Shown here: positions 52,001 to 59,155 of the stretch, in pieces
How the letters are laid out: the number at the start of each line of letters is the position of its first letter
Position numbering within the stretch: the stretch's first letter is position 1
Source of the DNA: Ulvibacterium sp965228935
GTDB lineage: Bacteria; Bacteroidota; Bacteroidia; Flavobacteriales; Flavobacteriaceae
Length of the DNA: 64,000 nucleotides
Assembly (NCBI RefSeq): GCF_965228935.1
Contig: NZ_OZ245846.1
Coordinates: 2,294,001-2,358,000, forward strand
Direction: 5' to 3'
The notes under the pieces: model-generated
The model's input: only the letters and a program-made list of their open reading frames with translations
What the model was told of the DNA's origin: nothing
Database searches by the model: none
Made by a program: the position numbers and the translations under genes

Positions 52001-53970
52001 TTGGAGTTCATGTGTATTTTAGTAGTTGACGAGTTACCAATGAAACCCGTCAAATGTGGAAGATGATCGGCCAATATTGGGTCGTTGACCTTGATTTCCG
52101 AACTTCTGTTAAACACTATGTTGAAGCCATGGGAATCGGGATCGATGAAAAGGGCCAGGTCGTTATGTCCATCGGTTCCGTAGTGCCAAATAGTATTGTT
52201 GCCCACGGTACTTTCGGCAATAACTTGCTGCAAGGAGAATACAGTAGTTTCCGAAAAGTTGAAGTTGGCGGCATTTATGGCGGTGGCAAGGCCATTATCT
52301 ACACCATCGAAATCTACTCCAGGATTAAAGTTCAATACATTTGAATTCAATTGAGGTGCGGAATCTGTATCTGGCCCCTGAACCAGATTGGCGTTTAGCA
52401 CCGTGCCATTAGTGGATTGGCCTAACCATTCGGCATCGGTGGCACTGTTGTAGGTGAAGCCGGCGTCAGCCTTATGCCAAAGTTCCAATCCGGATGAAAT
52501 ACCACCTGGTGAAGGATGTATGGCCAAGGCTATATACACGGGGGTATCAGTTTGAAGGTCAAGAGTGGTGTCCGTACCTAGAACTACATTCTCAAAAAGT
52601 ATCTTGCCTAATGAAAGCGACCCTTCGCCTATAAACTCCGCATTGGAAAAGTCACCGTCATCATCCACGAGTATACCAAAGCTCGATGCCTGTAATCCAT
52701 CCCATAGGACCGGTATATCAAATTCAAAATCCAACGCCTGATTTCCCAGAACATTGTTTCCATATTCCTGAAACAACCAAGATTTGTCCATTCGTTGAAA
52801 GAAGGTTCCAGTAGGCACATTGTTATTTCGGGTCTCCGTTCCACCGTTATCCGAGAAAGCGATGTAGTTTCGGTTAACTATATTGTCCGCATCATCAACG
52901 GAAAGTGTAAGACCATTACTAGTGGCCGTATTTCTTTTGTCCGTCACGCCTCCACAAATGGCTTCGTTCAAACCAATGCCAGCGGTTAGATTATCATAGG
53001 CCGGATTCAAATTGTCATCATATAATGCTGCGAAGGAGGAGGAAAAGTCCTTGCCATACTTATCGCCCAGGTATTTGTTGACCTCACTAAGTTCGCAATC
53101 CGTAAGAATACGGTCGTAAATGATAACCTCGGAGATGCGGGAATCGTTAAAGCTGTTGTTGTTCCGGTTTCTATTGATGTTGTAGGCCCAAAATTTATTA
53201 CCATTATTGTCAAGAGTGGCATCAAAATCCGATCGGGTGCCGTCTACCAGGGCCTCGGTTCCATTGGCATCGGATCTAAGCGAGTATAGTTTGAGCTCGT
53301 TTTGTTTTTCGGGTTCAAAGTCAAGAAACTTTACGTTGGCGGCATTATTGGATTTAAAAACAAAATCGTCTCCGGTAGCCGCGGAAACACTGATTTGAAA
53401 ATGGTTATCATCGGCAAAGGTATCCCCGTTCGAAAAAAAGGAATGATCTATACCGCCATCGGTCAATTGCTCAAAAACGATGAATACGGTGTACTCGCCT
53501 TCCCATCTTTCCCCATTGCCAGCGTTGGTTTCCGGCAAAGCGATCCTAAGGTGATCTTGTTGGGCCCTTAAAAATTCCAAGGTAGGTAGGTTATTGTTTA
53601 CCGAACCTCCATTTGCAACATAGATCGGGAATTTGGTTGGATCCGTATTGGAAACATGGGAGTTGAAACTGGACTTGTCCAACCATAGCCGAATTTCAGT
53701 TCCCGTATAATCCGTTCCCGAATTGGCCGATTCCAGTTCCGCAATACTTTCTCCTCCGGTTACCGTGGATGTTCTGTACAAGGTGGTCTTGTCATTGGCG
53801 TCCAGCCAGAGCCTTAAATTGGTATTCAAATTGCTGGATACGGTGCTTCCGGATGAATTGTCATCTACGGTACCGTTGGGTTGTGTTTGGGCGATGAGAT
53901 TCAGGAAACTGATGAAAGCAAGACATACCAAAAAAAAGGTCTTTGAATGGAAAGAATTGTGGTCGGTCAT
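46072..53970 (-). CDS. Giant multidomain surface protein with type B (CHU_C) type IX secretion signal
   Basis: 2632 residues. N-terminal signal about 1-29 ('FFLVCLAFISFLNLIAQ'). In order: LamG/concanavalin-like domain (about 45-310), a second one (about 495-735, ending 'GEILIYGRELTSVELQKVWS'), Calx-beta-like segment (about 900-1020), beta-propeller-like repeats (about 1030-1290), two cadherin-like domains ('LTFLASPDFENPSDNGADN', 'ITFAASPDFENPGDNDTNND'), four about 100-residue Ig-like repeats, a thrombospondin type 3-like Asp-rich block, two further beta-sandwich segments, a second large Asp-rich block, and a C-terminal CHU_C domain ('QAFTPNGDNINDTWIVQGIE', 'YNRYGHEVFKALGYKNNWDG', 'LPAGSYYYVIDL'). 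Probably an adhesin or glycan-binding surface protein that needs Ca2+. Independent of its neighbours. Confidence 0.9.
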   Translation of the reverse strand: MTDHNSFHSKTFFLVCLAFISFLNLIAQTQPNGTVDDNSSGSTVSSNLNTNLRLWLDANDKTTLYRTSTVTGGESIAELESANSGTDYTGTEIRLWLDKSSFNSHVSNTDPTKFPIYVANGGSVNNNLPTLEFLRAQQDHLRIALPETNAGNGERWEGEYTVFIVFEQLTDGGIDHSFFSNGDTFADDNHFQISVSAATGDDFVFKSNNAANVKFLDFEPEKQNELKLYSLRSDANGTEALVDGTRSDFDATLDNNGNKFWAYNINRNRNNNSFNDSRISEVIIYDRILTDCELSEVNKYLGDKYGKDFSSSFAALYDDNLNPAYDNLTAGIGLNEAICGGVTDKRNTATSNGLTLSVDDADNIVNRNYIAFSDNGGTETRNNNVPTGTFFQRMDKSWLFQEYGNNVLGNQALDFEFDIPVLWDGLQASSFGILVDDDGDFSNAEFIGEGSLSLGKILFENVVLGTDTTLDLQTDTPVYIALAIHPSPGGISSGLELWHKADAGFTYNSATDAEWLGQSTNGTVLNANLVQGPDTDSAPQLNSNVLNFNPGVDFDGVDNGLATAINAANFNFSETTVFSLQQVIAESTVGNNTIWHYGTDGHNDLALFIDPDSHGFNIVFNRSSEIKVNDPILADHLPHLTGFIGNSSTTKIHMNSKELASSSGMSALPGSGAFLVGLDADVSEAYDGDNHLEGLVGEILIYGRELTSVELQKVWSYLALKYGITLDQTAPIDYMASNGSTFWDASENTGYDNHIFGIVRDDGSGLDQKVSQSVNSTTGPILATNQDFLTSNQDSGRTSLDDRSSLILAHNNGTDNSFTSSFDGGTNNRLDRVWKVEETGTVGDIYFAIPEAAVSNRPTNGYLSLTLSSDEVFDGTDNMIRMNFDGTLNLFSAQINPNDGDYLALVIDETSYTLSETALTIDENGGTGTFTVVLGTEPTSDVVLDVTSDDTAEATVDKAQLTFTATDWDTPQTVTVTGVDDNVVRDDSATITIAINDAGSDDIFDALANQEVAITLTNEDVNLPVFTAPQAAYNVSSANYTNNFLNVPPNLNYTYGITFNQDGSKLFVSTFDREIVSYDLSVPFDVSTATYNTDLNLSHRSQGITFSIDGTKLYHTGNSSAGISEYHLSTPYDLSTATFNSRITPSEGLNYDGIELNSDGTKMFLLEYNGSDILEYALGSPFDITSAIYTDIHTIAGETDPNDFTFNGDGSQLFVLGFSEGISVHNLSTPFDVSTAVFSGESASFDTDAQENNPYGIAFSTGGNKVFLVGSDNRVYEYEMKVELEYSENDTATVVDVQANDGDGDASDSGITYVLTSGGDNDLFSIDADTGALTFLASPDFENPSDNGADNTYDIEVIATDVDGSAALEISIVVNDVNETPEITSTATASFAENASGTILDVEASDEEGETEGSGLSYIFSTDSGGGVDNGSFDIDPNTGVITFAASPDFENPGDNDTNNDYEVQVTVSDSGGEQDIQDIMISVTDVDDTPPSGYSVAIDMDPINDTNHTAVSFTFVAAEIGATYNYSFSSSNGGVNVTGNGTIVTATDQITGIDLSGLGDGTITLSVTLTDTEGNEGTPATDTSTKDSVAPSGYTVEIDQDPINSSNQDAASFTFSGAEVGTTYNYSFSSSGGGANVSGGGTIVTTTDQIMGIDLSGLSDGTITLSVTLTDVAGNGGTPATDTSTKDATAPIGYAVTIDQAVINNSNQNSISFTFSGAEIGTTYNYTFFSNNGGTDATGSGVIVSAMDQIETISLITLNDGNVTLNVTLTDPAGNEGTTASDNITKDAVAPNSYTVSIDQNPIDTSNQNIISFTFAGAEVGTTYNYRFSSDGGGTDVTDSGTITTATDQVSGIDLSGLGDGTITLSVALTDTSGNEGTAATDSATKNTDDDNDGVKDDVDNCPTIANADQTDTNNDSEGDACDDDDDGDGTLDINDDFPLDDTEDTDTDGDGIGNNADTDDDNDGLLDVEDPNPLVDTQTTQPQLNGPIGNTTSYDQLSIEYVIPEAPLAGSVTLTFTSNDNPNSPIVLQLDDGAIVPGLTDSFIWDPQVDAASLPQIVSATYPTLSDGTYDITLSYQDALGNPAATVTNSDHTIITDLLVTSLSISSNNSSPEWAKEGDRVIFDFSFNRPVDNVFLQYFGTALAFTGTPNNGSAYQGWIEVGPGTPEGTVSFTLTANSGTHNLVANTTMNGSSVTVDTTPPVPSLVIARSLHFDPFDMELRFSEPVENVAPSPIGVVPDNTQPTAELGAMETITPGLVYRIPVTPLIPGEMVFFNDLTDIARDRAGNPSVPLGFVNGTFYDLDSDGDGIGNTADSDDDGDGTPDTDDAFPLDANEDTDTDGDGTGDNADTDDDGDGTPDIDDAFPTDPNEDTDTDGDGEGDNADTDDDNDGIPDSEDENPNEPLDSDGDGTPDFEDNDDDNDGVPDVEDDFPNDPNEHTDTDGDGEGDNSDMDDDNDGIPDNEDADVDGDGIIDNGTDSDGDGINDENDDLDDNIDTDGDGIPDVNDDFPNDPDESVDQDGDGIGANADIDDNDANVGQEQAVTSAQAFTPNGDNINDTWIVQGIENYPNAMVTVYNRYGHEVFKALGYKNNWDGRYGSRSENLPAGSYYYVIDLRNGSAPMDGWLFINY
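46350..47080 (-). repeat. DNA repeats encoding thrombospondin type 3-like Ca-binding units
   Basis: Short imperfect direct repeats encoding D-x-D-x-D-G-type units ('DTDGDGEGDNADTDDDNDG' and variants, 'DDFPNDPNE'). The opposite strand is open here, giving His- and Ser-rich spurious frames. Confidence 0.8.
48308..49508 (-). repeat. Four tandem about 300-bp repeats (Ig-like domains) in the surface protein
   Basis: Units begin near 49508, 49208, 48908 and 48608, 300 bp apart, each coding about 100 residues ('FSGAEVGTTYNYSFSSS', 'GIDLSGLGDGTITLSVTLTD', 'GNEGTPATDTSTKD' and variants). The two leftmost-coded units are the most alike at the DNA level, so recombination between them is expected. Confidence 0.85.
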
Positions 53971-54416
53971 GGTCGTATGTTCTAGGGGCTTTTAATAAGA
54001 TTGATTTATGGGTTTGGCCAATACGGTGCCTTATATCCTTTATCAAGAAATTGAGGCTGTGTACGGAAATATGAATTCGGAAAAAGGGCCGGTTTTGGTT
54101 TGCCAGCGGTCGGAGTCGTTGTAAGCTTTTCAATGGAAAGCCTAAAAACGGGGGAATTCATAGAATCGGTCCTGTTTGATTGATAATTAAAACAGTGACA
54201 ATTTTATAAATAATTGTAGTCTAATTCTTATTTATGTTGTGAAATATAAGTACTTTGTGTATAAGACTATCGTTAAACGGTGTGAAAGAATCGATAAACG
54301 ACCTATTTTTTCAAATCAATGACATTGCAGGGAAAATCGGATGTTCAACTTGTGTGGTACCTTTTGGTTTTACCCCATAGTTTGGGAGAAGTCCAAATGG
54401 TCTTTGGAGATATTTG
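53971..54416. other. Gap upstream of the surface-protein gene
   Basis: No gene, RNA or strong terminator seen. It should hold the promoter of the surface-protein gene (minus strand) and the 3' end of the PfkB transcript. Strongly AT-rich around 54185-54260. Confidence 0.4.
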
Positions 54417-55400
54417 CTAAATATTTCCGTAATTATCCAGAATCATTTGGTCGGTTTCCTTTTTGGACTTAAAAACACTGAAATCCCTACCTTGGGTACG
54501 TTGGGCTCCCAATGCATTGGCATATTTGGCAGCTTTTGCATAATCCGTGGGATTTTCCAGAAGACCAAACCCAAGCCCCCCTGCAAAGGAATCTCCACAA
54601 CCGGTGGTGTCCACCACATGTTCCACACGTATGGATTTAACAATCTCTTGTTTTACTTCCCCGTTCTCCTTAAAGAATACGGCCCCACCTTTGGAATCCA
54701 ACGTCACTATCAACGATTTTATACCATGATTCAACGCATGTTGTGCAAAGGTGGGGAGATGATCTGTGTTTTCATCATTGATATGGACCAGACTTTCGGG
54801 AGGGTACTCCTTTTCGAACCAACAACATTTTGATTCTTCTAGATTCATTTTGAGCACATCGATATAGGGTAGCCACTGATCGCGATCTACCCAAAACTTG
54901 ATCAATCTGTCTCCGGTAATAGTAACTGTATTGGTGGGGCCATGCGCATCGAATATTAGGGTACCCTTACTGTTTTCCTTTATATATTTTAAAGTTTCCA
55001 AAGGAACTTCATAATCGGTAATGGGGACACATACAAAAACATCACAATGCAAAAGGTGCGCTACGTCTTTAGGGATTATCGGGTTCATGAACCCGGTCTG
55101 TCTTTCCAAACGGTTGTTTTGGTCCACAAATTTTAAGCTTATGACATCTCCTTGATCATGATCGGAGGTAATATGGTCCACATTAATATTTGGGTATTCC
55201 GCCAGTATTTCCTTTATCGCTTTTTCGTCTTTTTTGCGCACATGGGAAACGGGAAATACCGTGCCGTTATCACCTAATAATTTGGATAGACCGATGGCCG
55301 TGTGCGTAGCACAACCGTATTTTTCAATAACCTCTCCGTGATGTGTGGTGATATGGTCCCTTGGAATGGGACCCAAAACGGCAACATTATACTTGGACAT
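54417..55400 (-). CDS. PfkB-family carbohydrate kinase
   Basis: 327 residues. Starts 'YNVAVLGPIPRDHITTHHGE' and has the PfkB signature 2 in 'VVDTTGCGDSFAGGLGFGLL', with the catalytic Asp in G-C-G-D at about residue 270. The usual ribokinase-type 'GG' N-terminal signature is altered ('EKYGCATHTAIGLSKLLGD'). Phosphorylates a sugar or nucleoside with ATP. Last gene of the minus-strand module; 86 bp after the lactate dehydrogenase paralogue. Substrate unknown. Confidence 0.85.
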   Translation of the reverse strand: MSKYNVAVLGPIPRDHITTHHGEVIEKYGCATHTAIGLSKLLGDNGTVFPVSHVRKKDEKAIKEILAEYPNINVDHITSDHDQGDVISLKFVDQNNRLERQTGFMNPIIPKDVAHLLHCDVFVCVPITDYEVPLETLKYIKENSKGTLIFDAHGPTNTVTITGDRLIKFWVDRDQWLPYIDVLKMNLEESKCCWFEKEYPPESLVHINDENTDHLPTFAQHALNHGIKSLIVTLDSKGGAVFFKENGEVKQEIVKSIRVEHVVDTTGCGDSFAGGLGFGLLENPTDYAKAAKYANALGAQRTQGRDFSVFKSKKETDQMILDNYGNI

Positions 55401-55486
55401 ATTCGTATTTTAAATAAAACCGATAAACCTAAATATAATGAAAATCCTGATGACTTACGTATCTAATATGCGGTATCTAGGATAGA

Positions 55487-56656
55487 TCAGGATTTGGAAA
55501 TCAAATGCTTTGGAAAATCCTTAACGTCTTCGCAGCAAATTTGCTCCATAACCTGTTGTAACTGAGTTTTTAGAAGTGAAATGGTATGGTTGCCACCGTG
55601 TTTTCCCAAAGCCGCTACACCATACATAAAGGAACGGCCCATAAAGGTAAATTCCGCTCCACTGGCCAAGGTACGCGCAATATCCGGACCTGAGCGCAGG
55701 CCGCTGTCCATCATAACCTTTATCTTGTCCCCATAAACTTTGGCAATACGGGTCAATGGTTTTATAGTGGATTCCCCGGCATCCAGTTGCCTTCCACCAT
55801 GGTTGGAAACAATAATTCCGTCCAACCCCAATTTGATTGCTTTTTCGGTATCCGCTTCATTGGCTACTCCTTTCAGGACCAATTTACCCTTCCACATGTC
55901 TCGAATAGGTTTGATGCGTTCTTCATTTAATCGGCCTGAAAAAGTCTGATCCATAAATTTCCCCAATTGCTTCAAATTTAGATTTTTAGGCATATAGGGT
56001 CTTAAGGTTTCAAAATTAGGTTGTCCGTAACGTAAGGTATTATAGGCCCATCGTGGTTTACCCAGTATTTGAAGCACATTGGCGACGGACATTTTGGGTG
56101 GCATGGCCAGACCATTCCGGATATCCCTGGGTCGAAAGCCAAAGGTGGGAACATCACATAAAATTACCAAAACGGGACATCCGGCGGTATCGGCTCTTTT
56201 TAATATGTCATCGCGAACGGAGGTTTCCGTAGGATGATATAATTGAAACCAAGCTTGGCCCTCAGTCAGCTCTGAAATTCGTTCTATGCAGCTGGTACTG
56301 ACCGTACTCAATATAAAAGGTATATTGTGTTCAAAGGCCGCCTTGGCCAATACTTCAGGGGAATTGGGCCACATAAGTCCTTGAAGTCCAACCGGCGCAA
56401 TACCAAAAGGGGCATCGTAGGTATGACCAAAAAGCTCGGTCTTCATTTTGGATTCCGTATGGGCGGTAAGATAATAGGGTAGGAGCTCCACCTCTCGAAT
56501 ATCTGAGGTATTTTTATGGAGATTAATGTCCTCATTGCAACCGCCATCCAGATATTCAAAGGCAAAACGCGGAATTCTTTTTTGGGCCTTTATCCGTAAA
56601 TCTTCTACTGATGGATAACGTGAGTCGTATCGTATTTCTTTTTTGCTTTTCGCCAT
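55487..56656 (-). CDS. lldD: FMN-dependent alpha-hydroxy-acid (L-lactate) dehydrogenase, paralogue 2
   Basis: 389 residues, highly similar over its whole length to the product of 20819-21967 (long identical runs such as 'APFGIAPVGLQGLMWPNSPE' and 'GIIVSNHGGRQLDAGESTIK'). Catalytic His in SNHGG is present. It oxidises L-lactate or another L-2-hydroxy acid. Its neighbours are a cytochrome/LRR membrane protein 12 bp upstream and a PfkB kinase downstream, so it may serve a different substrate or growth condition from the rhamnose-operon copy. Confidence 0.9.
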   Translation of the reverse strand: MAKSKKEIRYDSRYPSVEDLRIKAQKRIPRFAFEYLDGGCNEDINLHKNTSDIREVELLPYYLTAHTESKMKTELFGHTYDAPFGIAPVGLQGLMWPNSPEVLAKAAFEHNIPFILSTVSTSCIERISELTEGQAWFQLYHPTETSVRDDILKRADTAGCPVLVILCDVPTFGFRPRDIRNGLAMPPKMSVANVLQILGKPRWAYNTLRYGQPNFETLRPYMPKNLNLKQLGKFMDQTFSGRLNEERIKPIRDMWKGKLVLKGVANEADTEKAIKLGLDGIIVSNHGGRQLDAGESTIKPLTRIAKVYGDKIKVMMDSGLRSGPDIARTLASGAEFTFMGRSFMYGVAALGKHGGNHTISLLKTQLQQVMEQICCEDVKDFPKHLISKS

Positions 56657-56668
56657 GTATGGGGAGAT

Positions 56669-58039
56669 CTAGCTTTCACCAATGATTACTTCCAAGGTTT
56701 CCTTGCCCTCCTGTAAAGATTTGGCGTTGGCGTTGGTAACCTTGGTTCCCCATAGATATACCCTTTTGAGACCTTCCAACTTTTGAAGATCGGCCAAACA
56801 GGAATCGGTTACTTGGGTTCCATAGAGATTAAGCGCTTCCAAATGTTTTAAGCCTGAAAGATGTGCTACACCTTCATCCGAAATGGTTGTCTTTTCCAAT
56901 TGGAGCCTTGTGAGATTTGGGAATTTGGACACAATGGAAAGCCATTCGTTTTCCACATTTGTCCGTGCCAAGGAAAGCCAGGTAACATAATCCTTCACTT
57001 TTTCAAGCTCGGCCAACTGTTCTTGGGTCAAGTCCGTGCCCGAGTATTTTATATCCAACAAAGGATTCTCGGCCCCAAGGGATTTTATCGTAAATCCACT
57101 TTTTTGAAGCGCAGCTATCTGCGTACTGTCCAAAGGAGGCAATTGTACGGTTTCATACCATGGCCTAGGTTCGGTGTTTAGACCATAACGCCTAAGTAGT
57201 ACGGGTTTCATGTTTTCGGATACCTCCAAGGCGGAGACCGGATCTTCAAAGGAAGCCCCTTGATCAATCCACCATTCCACTGTCTTTATCTCATCATAGG
57301 TCAGTACATTTTCAGTAGGTGGCATGAATTTTATATTCTTCTGCGGAAGTGTAATTCTCCTAAAGAGCTCGCTTTCAACTGGATTACCCTGGGCAATTAC
57401 CGGCCCGTCGTCACCGCCAATCTGTAATGAATCGGCAGAAGCCATGTTGAGGCCGCCTCTTCGCACCTTGTCACTATGACAGGCCACACACTTTGATTCG
57501 AAAATAGGGGCTATTAAATCATGGTATACCAATACCGAATCGGGATTGCCCAATTCGGGAAGGGAGTCCTTTGCGTTTGAAACACCCAATATACCTTGGA
57601 TGGATTCCGGGGCGTATTCTACCAAATATTCCTCGCCATGGGTAAGGTTTCCTCCTTTATGCCCTTCTATGAAAAGTAGGGCCAGAAGCAAAATGTTGAA
57701 TCCATTATGGATGAGTTTGGTATGCTTTTCGGGCCTGCTTTTGATCCACCAACCAACGAAGGAAACAACTACCAAGGCAACGCCCAACCATCTATGGGCA
57801 AACAATTGACCTTCTTCATATAAACCGGTATCTGCAAGGAGCCATCCACTTAAAGCGGCCCCAGCGGCACTTACTCCCCCCAAAAACCAGGCAATAGGTA
57901 CAAGTCGACTTTGTTTTTCCGTTTTTGTGAACTTTTCATACCACTCCAATAAAATGGCCAAAAACAGAAAACCGATAGGTAAATGCACGAATAGGGGATG
58001 AAAACGACCTAAAAACGTAGAAAATTCCAATGCGATCAT
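56669..58039 (-). CDS. DUF2231-like membrane protein with PSCyt1 cytochrome domain and leucine-rich repeats
   Basis: 456 residues. About 1-125: four membrane helices with 'GRFHPLFVHLPIGFLFLAIL' (DUF2231-like, His pairs). About 170-270: Planctomycete-type cytochrome c domain with the heme motif C-V-A-C-H in 'APIFESKCVACHSDKVRRGG' and 'KNIKFMPPTENVLTYDE'. About 350-456: leucine-rich repeat-like units ('FPNLTRLQLEKTTISDEGVA', 'LKHLEALNLYGTQVTDSCLA'). Likely an inner-membrane redox protein of the module. Exact reaction unknown. Confidence 0.85.
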   Translation of the reverse strand: MIALEFSTFLGRFHPLFVHLPIGFLFLAILLEWYEKFTKTEKQSRLVPIAWFLGGVSAAGAALSGWLLADTGLYEEGQLFAHRWLGVALVVVSFVGWWIKSRPEKHTKLIHNGFNILLLALLFIEGHKGGNLTHGEEYLVEYAPESIQGILGVSNAKDSLPELGNPDSVLVYHDLIAPIFESKCVACHSDKVRRGGLNMASADSLQIGGDDGPVIAQGNPVESELFRRITLPQKNIKFMPPTENVLTYDEIKTVEWWIDQGASFEDPVSALEVSENMKPVLLRRYGLNTEPRPWYETVQLPPLDSTQIAALQKSGFTIKSLGAENPLLDIKYSGTDLTQEQLAELEKVKDYVTWLSLARTNVENEWLSIVSKFPNLTRLQLEKTTISDEGVAHLSGLKHLEALNLYGTQVTDSCLADLQKLEGLKRVYLWGTKVTNANAKSLQEGKETLEVIIGES

Positions 58040-58069
58040 AAAGAAATAATTAGTGTTGGTAATATGCTA

Positions 58070-59137
58070 TTATACATGATGCAGCTTGATGGGATAGGTC
58101 TTTCCCGAGGCCCATTGGGGCACATAGAGATTACCATCATTATCTACTAAAACATCATGTGGATTTCGGAAGGTCTTGTCATCATATTCCGGTTTCACTA
58201 AGGTGTCACCATTATATTGGGGCATGCTTCCCCCTGGAAATGATACCACCTTGTTCTCCTTATCCAATACAGCAAGCATGCCATCATAGCTATCCCAAGT
58301 TTTTGTTACGATTACGGCAAAATAAATATTTTCACCATGGATAACCGGTCGGCAAATAGAGCATCCCGGTAATGAAATGGTCTCCAAATGTTTGCCTTCC
58401 AACGAAAATCGTTTGAATTCCTGACTGGCGCGCGACGTAATCAACAAGGTGGGGTTATCGGCCTGTCTGGAATCTACGGTAATACCATGACAGCAATTGA
58501 ATTTTAAATCTCCTTCCCCCTTTCCGCCAAAATGTCTAATATACTCCCCATTGGCGTTATATTGAACGATGTAATTTTCACCATATCCGTCAGCCACATA
58601 AAAGTCCCCATTGGGTAATACAGTAGTCTCGGTAGGTTTAAATTGGTCGTCTTGGGTATACCCGGAAACTTCTTTGGGTCGTTTCAAGGTCATTAGGATT
58701 TTACCCTTCAAATCCGTCTTATGGACACTATGGGTCTCCGGATCCGTAATGAGAAGGAACTGATTGCTCCCTTCACCCGCTATGGACAATCCGTGGGCGC
58801 CAGGGAAATCGGTTCCCCAGGAGTCCAATACTTTACCGGAAGTATCATAGATCAAAACGTTATTATTGTTGGCACCGGTTGTGGTCATAAAAATGCGCCC
58901 CTTGCTGTCCATTGCCATTTCATGGCAGTCATTTACCGGTATTTTGGAAGGGTCTTGAACGCCCCATTCCTTATCCACGCGATACTTGAAATCCCCATGT
59001 CCCACGGTTTCCCCCAAATTTTTGGCAGAATGTGTTATTCCAAAAGTAAAACTAGGGGCCACTAGGCCAGCTCCGGTGGCCAATGCCGTTTTCTTGATAA
59101 AATCCCTTCGTTTGGTGTTGGTTGCTTTCATTTTCAT
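58070..59137 (-). CDS. Tat-exported NHL/six-bladed beta-propeller protein
   Basis: 355 residues. Tat signal 'TKRRDFIKKTALATGAGLVA'. Repeats such as 'DSKGRIFMTTTGANNNNVLI', 'LPNGDFYVADGYGENYIVQY' and 'NPHDVLVDNDGNLYVPQWAS' are NHL-like blades; a Cys pair occurs in 'FNCCHGITVDSR'. Periplasmic; may bind a cofactor or substrate for the neighbouring DUF1501/DUF1553 proteins. Follows the DUF1501 gene by 18 bp. Confidence 0.83.
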   Translation of the reverse strand: MKMKATNTKRRDFIKKTALATGAGLVAPSFTFGITHSAKNLGETVGHGDFKYRVDKEWGVQDPSKIPVNDCHEMAMDSKGRIFMTTTGANNNNVLIYDTSGKVLDSWGTDFPGAHGLSIAGEGSNQFLLITDPETHSVHKTDLKGKILMTLKRPKEVSGYTQDDQFKPTETTVLPNGDFYVADGYGENYIVQYNANGEYIRHFGGKGEGDLKFNCCHGITVDSRQADNPTLLITSRASQEFKRFSLEGKHLETISLPGCSICRPVIHGENIYFAVIVTKTWDSYDGMLAVLDKENKVVSFPGGSMPQYNGDTLVKPEYDDKTFRNPHDVLVDNDGNLYVPQWASGKTYPIKLHHV

Positions 59138-59155
59138 TCGTTTACGTCTACTATT

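Noticed and set aside
55440..55486. GGTATCTAGGATA-like sequence as another 10-bp repeat operator
   Set aside because: Only loose similarity and no tandem 10-bp spacing.
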